In this document: positions 50,584-59,534 of the stretch, piece by piece
How positions within the stretch are numbered: position 1 is the first letter of the stretch
Layout of the letters: every line of letters starts with the position of its first letter
Assembly (NCBI RefSeq): GCF_051200875.1
Contig: NZ_CP195191.1
Coordinates: 372,001 to 436,000 of the forward strand
Origin: Pseudotabrizicola sp051200875
GTDB taxonomy: Bacteria; Pseudomonadota; Alphaproteobacteria; Rhodobacterales; Rhodobacteraceae
Direction of reading: 5' to 3'
Length of the DNA stretch: 64,000 nt
Made by a program: the position numbers and the translations under genes
The notes under the pieces: generated by a model
Told to the model about the DNA's origin: nothing
The model's database searches: none
Seen by the model: only the letters and a program-made list of their open reading frames with translations

Positions 50584-51624
50584 TCAGGCCGAGGTTGGGG
50601 GAAGATTCTCTCGAATCACAATTTCAATTCGCAGGGTTTCCTGCGATTCGTCGATCGGTGTGCGGTCCGCTTTTGCGCGCAACACGCGCAGGGAGGATCG
50701 GGCAAGGTGGCCAAGGTTATGGGTGATGACCGCATCCATATGGCCAAGCTCCAGGGCGTGTCTTGTATGGGCTGTCAGCTCATGCCCAATGACCGTGACG
50801 CGCCCCAAAAGACCGAATTCAGAAAGCGCAGAGGCAAGAGCGCGGTGGCCGGAGCCAAGAACGTAGATGCCCGTTACGTCGGGTGTGTGGGCCAGCATTT
50901 CGGCCACGACGTGGCGCAAAGTGGTGGGGGAGCCGTGCGTTTCCAGCGTTTGCAGCACTTCGATCTGGGGGAAGTTACGCTGGATCACCTCATCAAATCC
51001 GCGCCGTCGTTCAATACTTTCGCGCAGATGCATTGAGTTGGCGATGACCAGAATGCGCCCCTTTTGCTCCGAAGAGAAGCGCCCCATGAGAACCCCGGCG
51101 GTGCGACCAGAGGCATAGGCGTCGATGCCAACATAATGATCTATATCACTATTTGGCATGTTTGAGGCGATCGCCACAACCGGGATGCCCTTGGCTTTCA
51201 CATTTCGGATGGCGTCGCGGGTCAGCGGCGTTTCCGGTGCCATGAGCGCAAGGCCCGCAAGGTCGGTTTCTGCCAGTTGTGACATGAGCTTGCTCAGCTC
51301 GTGCATGTTCTCATCTGGAAAGCGGTGGAATTCGACCCGTGTTCTGCTGGTCGCGGCTAGAGTTGCCGCGTCTTCCAGCGCCTCGACAAGGGTTTGAACA
51401 AACTGGCTGTCCGTATCCGGCAAGAGGATTGCGAAACGATAGTCGCGCCCGCGCGCCAGATTGGCGGCGGCTTGGTCTCGGACATAGCCGAGTTTCTGGA
51501 TCGCATCGTTGACGGCGGTGATGGTTTTCTCGCGGACCCCGGGGCGTGCGTTCAGCACGCGGTCGACCGTTGCGAGGCTGACGCCTGCTTCGCGTGCGAT
51601 GTCGTTGACCGTGGGTCTGTGCAT
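50584..51624 (-). CDS. LacI-family regulator of the polyol importer operon
   Basis: A 346-residue LacI/GalR protein. The HTH is VNDIAREAGVSLATVDRVLNARPGVREKT, and the effector domain resembles the ribose/simple-sugar subgroup, ending EIVIRENLPP. The ATG at 51624 follows AAAGAGGACGTC. It lies directly upstream of the importer operon in the same direction, separated by a 194-bp spacer with a palindrome; a related palindrome lies 39 bp upstream of its own start, suggesting autoregulation. Confidence 0.9.
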   Translation of the reverse strand: MHRPTVNDIAREAGVSLATVDRVLNARPGVREKTITAVNDAIQKLGYVRDQAAANLARGRDYRFAILLPDTDSQFVQTLVEALEDAATLAATSRTRVEFHRFPDENMHELSKLMSQLAETDLAGLALMAPETPLTRDAIRNVKAKGIPVVAIASNMPNSDIDHYVGIDAYASGRTAGVLMGRFSSEQKGRILVIANSMHLRESIERRRGFDEVIQRNFPQIEVLQTLETHGSPTTLRHVVAEMLAHTPDVTGIYVLGSGHRALASALSEFGLLGRVTVIGHELTAHTRHALELGHMDAVITHNLGHLARSSLRVLRAKADRTPIDESQETLRIEIVIRENLPPTSA

Positions 51625-51662
51625 GACGTCCTCTTTGCGTGGCTTCACTATCTGGTGCAAAA

Positions 51663-51674
51663 TGAGGTACGTCA
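51663..51674. promoter_or_regulatory. Operator-like palindrome upstream of the LacI gene
   Basis: TGAGGTACGTCA is symmetric except at the G/C-G/C pair flanking the central GTAC, and repeats the TGAGGT half-site of the operator at 50513-50530. Confidence 0.45.
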
Positions 51675-51737
51675 ATCAGTTCGGGGTTCTAGGCCCTAGA
51701 CCTATCCTTTAGGGCGCGGAGGCGAAAGGGACTTTGC

Positions 51738-52442
51738 CTATTCCCAGACAACATCCCCAAGGAAAATGTAGCCCGCGCCGTAGATGGTTTTGATCAGGCT
51801 CGGGTTTTTGGGATCTTCGCCCAGTTTTGTGCGAAGGCGGGAAATGCGAACGTCCATCGCGCGGTCAAAGCTTTCCCCCGCAGCCCCGCCCAAGGTTTCC
51901 TGCATCTGGGCGCGGCTGATGAGACGGCGGGGGCTTTCCAGAAAAAGCCGTAGGACTTGGCCTTCGGCATTGGAAAACGGGATTTCTTCCCCGGTTTCAG
52001 AAAGCAGCATGTAGCTGTCGAACAAGGCGGTCCAGCCGTTGAAGCGTGCAATCTGGCCCCCGCGTTCCGCGGCGGGTTTCGTCTTTCGCAGGCGGACGCG
52101 GACGCGCGCGACGATTTCTGCGGGGTCGAAGGGTTTGATGATGTAATCGTCGGCCCCCAGTTCCAGACCCATAACGCGGTCTTGAACCTGACTACGGCCC
52201 GAAATGATGATGATGGCTGCGCCAGATTCCAAGGCAAGTCGGTGGACGAGAACAAGTCCGTCGCGATCAGGCAAACCCAGATCGACAAGGCAGACATCCG
52301 GCGACTGACGCTTGAGACCTGCCTCGAATTCCGTGGCCCGTGCATAGGAAACGGTTCGAAACCCGGCGTCGTTCAGCGCGTCAGAGAGCATTTTGCGTAT
52401 CTCTGGTTCGTCGTCGAGAATTGCGACAAGCGGTTGGGTCAT
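51738..52442 (-). CDS. OmpR/PhoB-type response regulator
   Basis: A 234-residue two-domain regulator. The receiver (residues 1-118) has AILDDEPEIRKML, phosphoacceptor Asp in VCLVDLGLPDRDG and Lys in DYIIKPFDPAEIV. The winged-helix DNA-binding domain ends SLIKTIYGAGYIFLGDVVW. It overlaps the hybrid kinase stop/start by 4 bp (the kinase gene precedes... regulator start within the kinase stop), so the two form one leftward unit. Targets are unknown; the divergent CoA-ligase/LIV operon is the nearest candidate. Confidence 0.91.
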   Translation of the reverse strand: MTQPLVAILDDEPEIRKMLSDALNDAGFRTVSYARATEFEAGLKRQSPDVCLVDLGLPDRDGLVLVHRLALESGAAIIIISGRSQVQDRVMGLELGADDYIIKPFDPAEIVARVRVRLRKTKPAAERGGQIARFNGWTALFDSYMLLSETGEEIPFSNAEGQVLRLFLESPRRLISRAQMQETLGGAAGESFDRAMDVRISRLRTKLGEDPKNPSLIKTIYGAGYIFLGDVVWE

Positions 52443-54361
52443 CCGGTCACCGTAGGAAGGAATTGTGCAAGCGTTTTAGCGTCGAAAGGTTTCGGCAAAA
52501 GTGGAAACTCTCCATGTGCTGCGGCGCGAAGGGGATCGGCGGGCGGAGCCGAGGTCATAAGGGCGATACGGGTAAAGCCGCGCGCGGTGAGGGCGCGGGC
52601 GAGATCGAGACCCGTCTTGCTGCCCATAAGGTAGAGGTCGGTCAGCACAAGGTCGAGACCGGGAATGTCGGCCAAGGCTTCAGCCTCGCTGGCGCTGCTG
52701 GCCTCGATCACGGAATGCCCCATGCTCCGAAGCAGTTCGCGCACGCTTTCGCGAATCTCGTCACTGTCTTCGACCAAGAGAACCATGCCGGGAGGAGACT
52801 GCCTTGGGGCGGGGCGATAGGGCAGGCGGAGTTCGACGCGAGCGCCGCCTTGTTCCGTGTTTTCCAGTCGAACCATGCCACCGGATAAGGTGGTTTGATC
52901 ATAGACCATCGAGAGACCAAGGCCCGAGCCTTCACCGCCCTTGGTCGTGAAGAAAGGGTCCAGAGCGCGGTCGAGCGCCTCGGCTGAAAAACCTGTGCCT
53001 GTATCGGTCACGGAAAATTCGATCCATGTTTCGTGGACAGGGTGAACATCTAGGGTGATCAGGCCGGGTTTTGGCCCGATGGCGTCCTTGGCATTCAGGA
53101 TCAGGTTCAGAAGCGAATCCTGAAGCGACCCTGCATCCAAAAGCACCGGAACGGAAAAGCCGCTGGCGTGAATTTCAAGACGGATGCCTTTGGGCAGGGT
53201 CGGCCCTGCAAGCAGTTCAAGGTCTTTGAGGAAAGCAGGCAGGTCAACGGCCACTGGCCGAACCTCGCGACGCCCCGAAATTGAGGCGATACGGTCGAGC
53301 AAGGCTCCACCACGGCGTGCGGCACCAAGCGTAGAGCGGACCAGGTCTTTTGCGCCTTTCGGCAGAACCAGGCGATCCAGCCGAGATTGAAGGCCAAGGA
53401 TGATGGTCAGAAGATTGGCAAAATCATGGGCAAGGCCAGAGGTCAGCTGAGCCGCGAGTTCCCGTTTGCGGGTTTGCATGACAGCGGCCCGGGCCTGGCT
53501 TTCCTCGGTAATGTCCATCGACAGGATGTAGACGCCATTGATCGGGCCGGTGCCCATCTGGTCGGGGGTGAAGGCGGCACGGATGCGGCGCCCGGACCCG
53601 GCATCGGTGAATTCAAAGACCGAGGCATCTCCCTTCAGCGCGTTGTGCAGATAGGGTTCGATCTTTCCGAAATTGGCTTCTCCCAAAGCCTCGCGCCCAG
53701 TCAGACCGATGATCTGTTGTGGGCGCCCCGGCATGATCGAAGACAAGCGACGGTTGGTATAGGTGTAGCGCAGAGACCGATCCACATGGGCGATGTGGGC
53801 GGGCATCATCTCGGTCGTCAGACGGGTGCGCGCCTCCATCTCTGTCAGTTGAGCCTTGGCTGCCGAAAGGGACGTATTGGCTGCGGAAAGAGCGCGGTTG
53901 GTTTCCGAAAGACGTTCGGAGTTAGACAAAAGCTGTTCCGACAATTCCGCAGAGCGGGCGCGGAGCATTTGCTGGTGATAGCGCACCTCAGTGATGTCGG
54001 TGTAAACGGTTACCCAGCCACCTTGGGGCAGGGGGAAGCCTTCGACACTGACCCACCTGCCATTCGGTCGCATCCGTTCCATGTAATGCGGAACAAAGGC
54101 GCGAGCGGCTTCGATGCGGGCGCGAATGGCCTCTTCGGGGTTTTCGATTTGGCCGTATTCGCCGCGATACACCAGAAAGCGGATGGTTTCTTCGAAGGAA
54201 ATCCCCGGCAGAACGTAGTCGGGTGGAAAGTCGAACATCTCCTGATAACGACGATTGCAAACGGCAAGGTTCAGGTCGCTGTCAAAGATCGACAGAGCCT
54301 GTTGAATCAGGTTCAGACCCGTGCGGGTGAGTTGGGTGATGGCATCATCGCTGATGGGCAT
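52439..54361 (-). CDS. Soluble hybrid histidine kinase with two PAS domains and a receiver
   Basis: A 640-residue kinase without transmembrane segments. PAS-7-like domain one (LIQQALSIFDSDLNLAVCNRRYQEMFDFP) is followed by a coiled-coil LSETNRALSAANTSLSAAKAQLTEMEARTR and a second PAS with HIAHVDRSLRYTYTNRRLSSI. Then comes HisKA with SGLAHDFANLLTIILGLQSRL, HATPase with NLILNAKDAI, DTGTGF and GGEGSGLGLSMVYD, and a C-terminal receiver with VEDSDEIRESV and LTDLYLMGSKTG. ATG 54361 has AAGGAGCGG upstream. Its position head-to-head with the acyl-CoA ligase operon suggests that it senses metabolic state in the cytoplasm and controls that operon through the adjacent regulator. Confidence 0.9.
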   Translation of the reverse strand: MPISDDAITQLTRTGLNLIQQALSIFDSDLNLAVCNRRYQEMFDFPPDYVLPGISFEETIRFLVYRGEYGQIENPEEAIRARIEAARAFVPHYMERMRPNGRWVSVEGFPLPQGGWVTVYTDITEVRYHQQMLRARSAELSEQLLSNSERLSETNRALSAANTSLSAAKAQLTEMEARTRLTTEMMPAHIAHVDRSLRYTYTNRRLSSIMPGRPQQIIGLTGREALGEANFGKIEPYLHNALKGDASVFEFTDAGSGRRIRAAFTPDQMGTGPINGVYILSMDITEESQARAAVMQTRKRELAAQLTSGLAHDFANLLTIILGLQSRLDRLVLPKGAKDLVRSTLGAARRGGALLDRIASISGRREVRPVAVDLPAFLKDLELLAGPTLPKGIRLEIHASGFSVPVLLDAGSLQDSLLNLILNAKDAIGPKPGLITLDVHPVHETWIEFSVTDTGTGFSAEALDRALDPFFTTKGGEGSGLGLSMVYDQTTLSGGMVRLENTEQGGARVELRLPYRPAPRQSPPGMVLLVEDSDEIRESVRELLRSMGHSVIEASSASEAEALADIPGLDLVLTDLYLMGSKTGLDLARALTARGFTRIALMTSAPPADPLRAAAHGEFPLLPKPFDAKTLAQFLPTVTG

Positions 54362-54496
54362 GGCGGACCGCTCCTTGCCCCTCATGGCTAACATCATGAG
54401 GAAGGCCTGTGAAAGGGGGCGAGTGCGCCTGTTACAATTCGTAAGATTTCAGCAAAAGTGACGAAAAACTTCCCGCTGACGGTGCTGCCATCGAAA

Positions 54497-54538
54497 AGCC
54501 CGGCAGCAGACCGGGCAACGTCGCCCGGCTGCCGGGCT
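54497..54538. other. Strong GC hairpin in the leader of the acyl-CoA ligase operon
   Basis: AGCCCGGCAGC (54497-54507) pairs with GCTGCCGGGCT (54528-54538), with an inner CCGGGC/GCCCGG pairing around AACGTC. No T run follows, so it is not a plain terminator. It ends 27 bp before the ATG at 54566. Confidence 0.5.
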
Positions 54539-54565
54539 CCGCAGATGCGGTTAGGGAGGAAATGC

Positions 54566-56533
54566 ATGACAGATCGCCAGCCAGTGGAGGGCCTGACGTC
54601 TATTCCGGCGCTGATGGCGCGGAATGCGCAAAAATTCGCGTCACGCGCGGCATTCCGTGAGAAGGAATTCGGCATCTGGCAAAGCTGGACATGGGCCGAA
54701 GCCCATGCGGAAACCCGGGCTTTGGCTATGGGTTTTCTGGCTTTGGGGCTGAACAAAGGGGATTTCGTCGCTATCGTCGGTCGGAACCGCCCGTCGCTTT
54801 ACTGGTCGATGGTGGCCGCGCAGATGTGTGGTGCGATTCCTGTGCCGTTGTATCAGGATGCGGTGGCCGAAGAGATGGCTTATGTGCTGGACCATTGCGG
54901 TGCCCGATTTGTCATCTGTGACGACCAAGAGCAGGTCGATAAGGTCATCGACGTTCAAGAGAAAGTCCACCACATCGATCAAGTGGTCTATGTCGACAAA
55001 CGTGGCCTGCGGAAATATGACCACAGCCGCATGAATGCCTTGTCAGATGTCGAGGCCGAGGGACGCGCCGCGCATCACCGCTTTGAGGCCGAGTTGCAGG
55101 TGCGCATTGATGCGCTGGGTTATGACGATCCCTGCGTGATGCTCTACACTTCGGGCACCACCGGAAAGCCCAAGGGCGTGGTTCTGTCGAACCGCAACAT
55201 CATTGAGACCAGCCGGAATTCTTGTGAATTCGATAAGCTTGGTCCGAATGAGGAGATTCTTGCCTATTTGCCAATGGCTTGGGTGGGAGACTTCATCTTT
55301 TCGGTGGGTCAGGCGATGTGGGCCGGGTTCTGTGTGAACTGCCCGGAAAACGCGGCCACAATGATGACCGACCTGCGCGAAATTGGACCCACCTATTTCT
55401 TTGCGCCGCCGCGGGTGTTCGAAGGCCAATTGACCAGCGTCATGATCCGCATGGAAGATGCGGGGGCCTTCAAGAAGAAGCTGTTCGACAGCTTCATGGC
55501 CCATGCCCGCAAGGTTGGCCCCGCCATTCTGGATGGAAAGCCCGTATCTGGTATGGACCGGTTCAAGTATTTCCTTGGTGATCTGTTCATCTATGGGCCT
55601 CTGAAAAACACCTTGGGCTTCAGCCGTATTCGTGTGGGTTACACGGCGGGGGAGGCCATCGGGCCGGAAATCTTTGATTTCTATCGCTCTTTGGGGATCA
55701 ACCTGAAGCAACTTTACGGCCAGACCGAGGCTTCGGTTTTTATCACCCAGCAACCGGATGGCGAGGTGCGGTCGGACACTGTCGGTGTTCCGTCACCGGG
55801 GGTTGAAGTGCGGATCGCCGATAATGGCGAGGTGTTCTATCGCAGCCCCGGGACCTTTGTGGAATATTACAAGAACCCCGAAAGCACGGCATCGACCAAG
55901 GATGCCGAGGGCTGGGTTGCCACTGGAGATGCGGGCTTTTTCGAAGAGGCAACGGGCCATCTGCGGATCATCGACCGGGCGAAGGACGTGGGCAAGATGG
56001 CTGATGGCAGCCTGTTCGCGCCGAAATATGTGGAAAACAAGCTGAAGTTCTATCCGAACATCCTTGAAGCCGTGGTCTTTGGGGCGGGGCGCGACAAATG
56101 CACGGCCTTTATCAACATCGACCTGACGGCGGTGGGGAACTGGGCAGAGCGCAACAACATTGCCTATTCCAGCTATCAGGAACTGGCAGGGCACCCCAAG
56201 GTTCTGGACATGATCAAGGGCCATGTCGAAGAGGTGAACCGATCGGTTGCCGCAGACCCGATGCTGGCCGGGTGTCAGGTGCATCGCTTCCTTGTCCTGC
56301 ACAAAGAACTGGATGCCGATGACGGCGAACTGACGCGGACCCGCAAGGTGCGCCGCAACATCATTTCAGAGAAATACGCCGATCTCATCGGGGCGCTGTA
56401 CGACGGGTCGAAGACGATCTCGACCGAAACCGAAGTGACTTATGAGGACGGCCGCAAGGGCCATATTCGCGCGACGCTGACTTTGGCGGATGCGGCTGTG
56501 GCGAAGGCTGAGGCCGGGAGGGCCGCCGCATGA
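54566..56533 (+). CDS. AMP-dependent acyl-CoA synthetase, long-chain type
   Basis: A 655-residue ligase that makes an acyl-CoA from a carboxylic acid, ATP and CoA. Motifs are the AMP-binding P loop YTSGTTGKPKGVVLS, YGQTEASVF, TGDAGFFEEATGHLRIIDRAKDVGKMADGSLFAPKYVE and the late LTRTRKVRRN (in place of the usual catalytic-Lys PxTxxGKI(R/K) end). ATG 54566 has GGGAGGAAATGC upstream; the frame extends back to 54458 across the leader hairpin without similarity. It is the first gene of a LIV-type importer operon and overlaps the ATPase start by 4 bp, so it probably activates the imported acid. Confidence 0.9.
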   Translation: MTDRQPVEGLTSIPALMARNAQKFASRAAFREKEFGIWQSWTWAEAHAETRALAMGFLALGLNKGDFVAIVGRNRPSLYWSMVAAQMCGAIPVPLYQDAVAEEMAYVLDHCGARFVICDDQEQVDKVIDVQEKVHHIDQVVYVDKRGLRKYDHSRMNALSDVEAEGRAAHHRFEAELQVRIDALGYDDPCVMLYTSGTTGKPKGVVLSNRNIIETSRNSCEFDKLGPNEEILAYLPMAWVGDFIFSVGQAMWAGFCVNCPENAATMMTDLREIGPTYFFAPPRVFEGQLTSVMIRMEDAGAFKKKLFDSFMAHARKVGPAILDGKPVSGMDRFKYFLGDLFIYGPLKNTLGFSRIRVGYTAGEAIGPEIFDFYRSLGINLKQLYGQTEASVFITQQPDGEVRSDTVGVPSPGVEVRIADNGEVFYRSPGTFVEYYKNPESTASTKDAEGWVATGDAGFFEEATGHLRIIDRAKDVGKMADGSLFAPKYVENKLKFYPNILEAVVFGAGRDKCTAFINIDLTAVGNWAERNNIAYSSYQELAGHPKVLDMIKGHVEEVNRSVAADPMLAGCQVHRFLVLHKELDADDGELTRTRKVRRNIISEKYADLIGALYDGSKTISTETEVTYEDGRKGHIRATLTLADAAVAKAEAGRAAA

Positions 56534-57354
56534 ACGCGCAAGCGCCAGAGACGGGCTATATGACAGCAGATGGTCGCCAGATCGGCGGCGTGTTGATGGA
56601 GATGAAGAATATCACGCTGCGCTTTGGCGGGGTGAAGGCGATCACGGACATCAGCTTTGACATTCGCGAAGGCGAGATCCGGTCCATCATCGGCCCGAAC
56701 GGGGCTGGCAAATCGTCGATGCTGAACGTGATTTCTGGCTTTTACATCCCGCAAGAGGGGGAAGTCTGGTATCGCGGTGCACCGCGCCCGCAGATGAAGC
56801 CCTATCAGGTCGCCCGCATGGGAATTGCCCGGACGTTCCAGAACATCGCGCTGTTTGATGGGATGAGCGTTCTGGACAACATCATGACGGGCCGTTTGAC
56901 CAAGATGGAAACCGGCCTGTTCAGCCAGGCACTGTGGTGGGGCCGGGCGCAACGCGAGGAAACCGAGCACCGCGAGAAGGTCGAAAAGATCATCGACTTT
57001 CTGGAAATTCAGGCCATCCGCAAAACCCCAGTAGGGCGTCTTCCCTATGGTCTGAAAAAGCGGGTGGAACTGGCGCGGGCTTTGGCGGCTGAACCGAAGA
57101 TCCTGCTGCTGGACGAACCCATGGCGGGCATGAACGTCGAGGAAAAAGAGGACATGTGCCGCTTTGTCCTTGATGTGAATGATGAATTCGGGACGACAAC
57201 GGTGCTGATCGAACACGATATGGGCGTGGTCATGGATCTGTCCGACCGCGTGGTCGTGATGGATTACGGCAAGAAGATCGGCGACGGCACGCCGGATGAA
57301 GTTCGCAACAATCAAGACGTCATCGACGCCTATCTGGGGGTCAGCCATGACTGA
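56530..57354 (+). CDS. LIV-type ABC transporter ATP-binding protein (LivG-like)
   Basis: A 274-residue ATPase with Walker A GPNGAGKSS and Walker B ILLLDEPMAGM. The signature region is unusual: LPYGLKKRVELARAL instead of LSGGQ, as is common in LivG-type proteins (LPYGxQRRLE). The C-terminal MDYGKKIGDGTPDEVRNNQDVIDAYLG is typical. It overlaps the CoA ligase by 4 bp. Confidence 0.92.
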   Translation: MNAQAPETGYMTADGRQIGGVLMEMKNITLRFGGVKAITDISFDIREGEIRSIIGPNGAGKSSMLNVISGFYIPQEGEVWYRGAPRPQMKPYQVARMGIARTFQNIALFDGMSVLDNIMTGRLTKMETGLFSQALWWGRAQREETEHREKVEKIIDFLEIQAIRKTPVGRLPYGLKKRVELARALAAEPKILLLDEPMAGMNVEEKEDMCRFVLDVNDEFGTTTVLIEHDMGVVMDLSDRVVVMDYGKKIGDGTPDEVRNNQDVIDAYLGVSHD

Positions 57355-57398
57355 GTTGAACTTGACTGACGTGGCATTGACCAAGGGGGGCGCCAATC

Positions 57399-58385
57399 AT
57401 GCCTGATACATTGTGGTTCGCGCTTGAAGTGACGCTGAATGGCCTGATGGCCGGGGTCATGTATTCGCTGGTGGCGCTGGGCTTTGTGTTGATCTTCAAA
57501 GCCTCGGGCATCTTCAACTATGCCCAAGGCGTGCTGGCCTTGTTCGCGGCCCTGACATTGGTCGGGATCATGGACGGGCAGGTGCCCTTCGCGCACCTGA
57601 TCAATGCGGTTTTCGGCACGTCGGTCCATCACTTCGGGTTCCAGGTTCCCGGCTTGATCGCCATCATCCTGACCGCAGGGGTGATGACGCTGCTTGCAAT
57701 CATCGTTGAGCGGCTGATCCTGAAGCATCTGGTCAACCAAGAACCGATCATCCTGTTCATGGCGACCATCGGCCTTGCCTATTTCCTGGAAGGCTTTGGC
57801 GATGTGATGTGGGGCGCTGACATCAAGAAACTGGATGTCGGGTTGCCACAGGGCATTAACGAAACCATCGAAAGCACAACCTACAACCTATTCGGTTATG
57901 GCCTGTTTATCGACACGCTAGATATTGTCGCGGCCTTCGTTGCTGCGGCACTGGTCATCTCGTTGACGCTGTTCAGCCAATATTCCAAACAGGGTCGGGC
58001 GCTGCGCGCTGTGGCAGACGATCACCAGGCCGCCTTGTCGGTGGGTATTTCGCTGCGGTTTATCTGGATTTTGGTCTGGTCGATTGCCGGAATCGTGGCC
58101 CTAGTAGCAGGGATCATGTGGGGCTCGAAATCGGGCGTGCAGTTCTCGCTGTCGCTGATCGCGCTGAAGGCGCTGCCGGTGCTTATGTTGGGCGGGTTCA
58201 CTTCAATTCCCGGCGCCATCGTGGGTGGGTTGATCATCGGCATGGGCGAAAAGCTGTTCGAGTTCTTCATCGGCCCGATGGTCGGCGGCGCGACCGAGAA
58301 CTGGTTTGCCTATGTGCTTGCACTCGTTTTCCTCGTCTTCCGGCCACAAGGCCTGTTTGGCGAAAAAATCATCGAAAGGGTCTGA
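57399..58385 (+). CDS. LIV-type ABC transporter permease (LivH-like)
   Basis: A 328-residue permease with about eight membrane segments. It opens LEVTLNGLMAGVMYSLVALGFVLIFKASGIFNYAQGVLALFAAL, the LivH signature, and has ALRAVADDHQAALSVGISLRFIWILVWSIAGIVALVAGIMWG downstream. An AAGGGGGG site precedes the ATG. The 44-bp gap after the ATPase holds no other gene. Confidence 0.93.
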   Translation: MPDTLWFALEVTLNGLMAGVMYSLVALGFVLIFKASGIFNYAQGVLALFAALTLVGIMDGQVPFAHLINAVFGTSVHHFGFQVPGLIAIILTAGVMTLLAIIVERLILKHLVNQEPIILFMATIGLAYFLEGFGDVMWGADIKKLDVGLPQGINETIESTTYNLFGYGLFIDTLDIVAAFVAAALVISLTLFSQYSKQGRALRAVADDHQAALSVGISLRFIWILVWSIAGIVALVAGIMWGSKSGVQFSLSLIALKALPVLMLGGFTSIPGAIVGGLIIGMGEKLFEFFIGPMVGGATENWFAYVLALVFLVFRPQGLFGEKIIERV

Positions 58386-58388
58386 TCC

Positions 58389-59465
58389 ATGCTTTACCGT
58401 GAAGCCGGTGATTTCAAGACAAGTTACGCGTCGGACAGCCAGACCTTTCCGATCAAATTCGACCGCATCCGTTACTGGGCCGTCATGGCGATTGCCTTTG
58501 GCGTGGTGCCGTTTTTCATCAACGATTACTGGGCAAACGCCGTCTTTGTGCCCTTCCTGATCTACGCAATCGCGGCCATCGGACTGAACATCCTGACAGG
58601 ATATTGCGGGCAGGTCAGCCTTGGGACGGGTGGGTTCATGGCAGTGGGGGCCTATGCCTGCTACAAGCTGATGACCGCTTTTCCCGAGGTGTCGATCTTC
58701 TTCCATGTGCTTCTGGCGGGGGGGGTGACGGCGATCGTCGGTGTGCTGTTCGGGCTGCCGTCGCTGCGGATCAAGGGCTTCTACCTTGCTGTGGCGACTC
58801 TTGCCGCGCAGTTCTTCCTTGTCTGGCTCTTCAACAAGGTGCCGTGGTTCTATAACTATTCGGCCTCTGGTCAGATCACCGCACCGGAACGTACCATTTT
58901 CGGGATTGCCGTGACCGGTGCCTCAACACCTGCCTGGGCCAAGTATTTGTTCTGTCTGGTGATCCTGACGGGGCTGGCCTGGATGGCGCGCAACCTGACG
59001 CGTGGCTCCATTGGTCGCCAGTGGATGGCCATTCGGGACATGGACATCGCCGCCGAGATCATCGGGGTGAATCCGCTGACGACAAAACTTAGCGCCTTTG
59101 CGGTGTCGTCGTTCTTTGTCGGCGTCGCTGGTGCCTTGTTCTTCAGCGTTTACCTAGGCGCGGTGGAAGTTGGCGAAGCCTTCGGCATCCAGAAGTCATT
59201 CCTTGTCCTCTTCATGATCATCATCGGTGGTCTGGGATCGATCTTCGGCAGCTTTGCCGGGGCCGCATTCCTTGTGCTGCTGCCGGTGCTTTTGAAGAAC
59301 ATCCTCGTTGGCAGCCTTGGCTGGCCGACCGACCTTGCTGCCCATATCGAACTGATGATCGTGGGTGGCTTGATCATCATCTTCCTGATCGCTGAACCGC
59401 ACGGTTTGAACCAGCTGTGGCGGGTGGCGAAAGAGAAGCTGAGACTTTGGCCTTTCCCGCACTGA
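58389..59465 (+). CDS. LIV-type ABC transporter permease (LivM-like)
   Basis: A 358-residue permease with eight to ten membrane segments. It has AIAAIGLNILTGYCGQVSLGTGGFMAVGAYACY, the LivM hallmark, and a C-terminal LFMIIIGGLGSIFGSFAGAAFLVLLPVLL. A soluble N-terminal extension of about 30 residues is longer than in E. coli-type LivM core alignments. It starts 3 bp after LivH. Confidence 0.92.
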   Translation: MLYREAGDFKTSYASDSQTFPIKFDRIRYWAVMAIAFGVVPFFINDYWANAVFVPFLIYAIAAIGLNILTGYCGQVSLGTGGFMAVGAYACYKLMTAFPEVSIFFHVLLAGGVTAIVGVLFGLPSLRIKGFYLAVATLAAQFFLVWLFNKVPWFYNYSASGQITAPERTIFGIAVTGASTPAWAKYLFCLVILTGLAWMARNLTRGSIGRQWMAIRDMDIAAEIIGVNPLTTKLSAFAVSSFFVGVAGALFFSVYLGAVEVGEAFGIQKSFLVLFMIIIGGLGSIFGSFAGAAFLVLLPVLLKNILVGSLGWPTDLAAHIELMIVGGLIIIFLIAEPHGLNQLWRVAKEKLRLWPFPH

Positions 59466-59534
59466 TGCGGGCGGGCTGGACCAAGAAGAACGACTGAAAC
59501 CGGCATTTCATCAAAACCTATGGGAGGAACCCTG

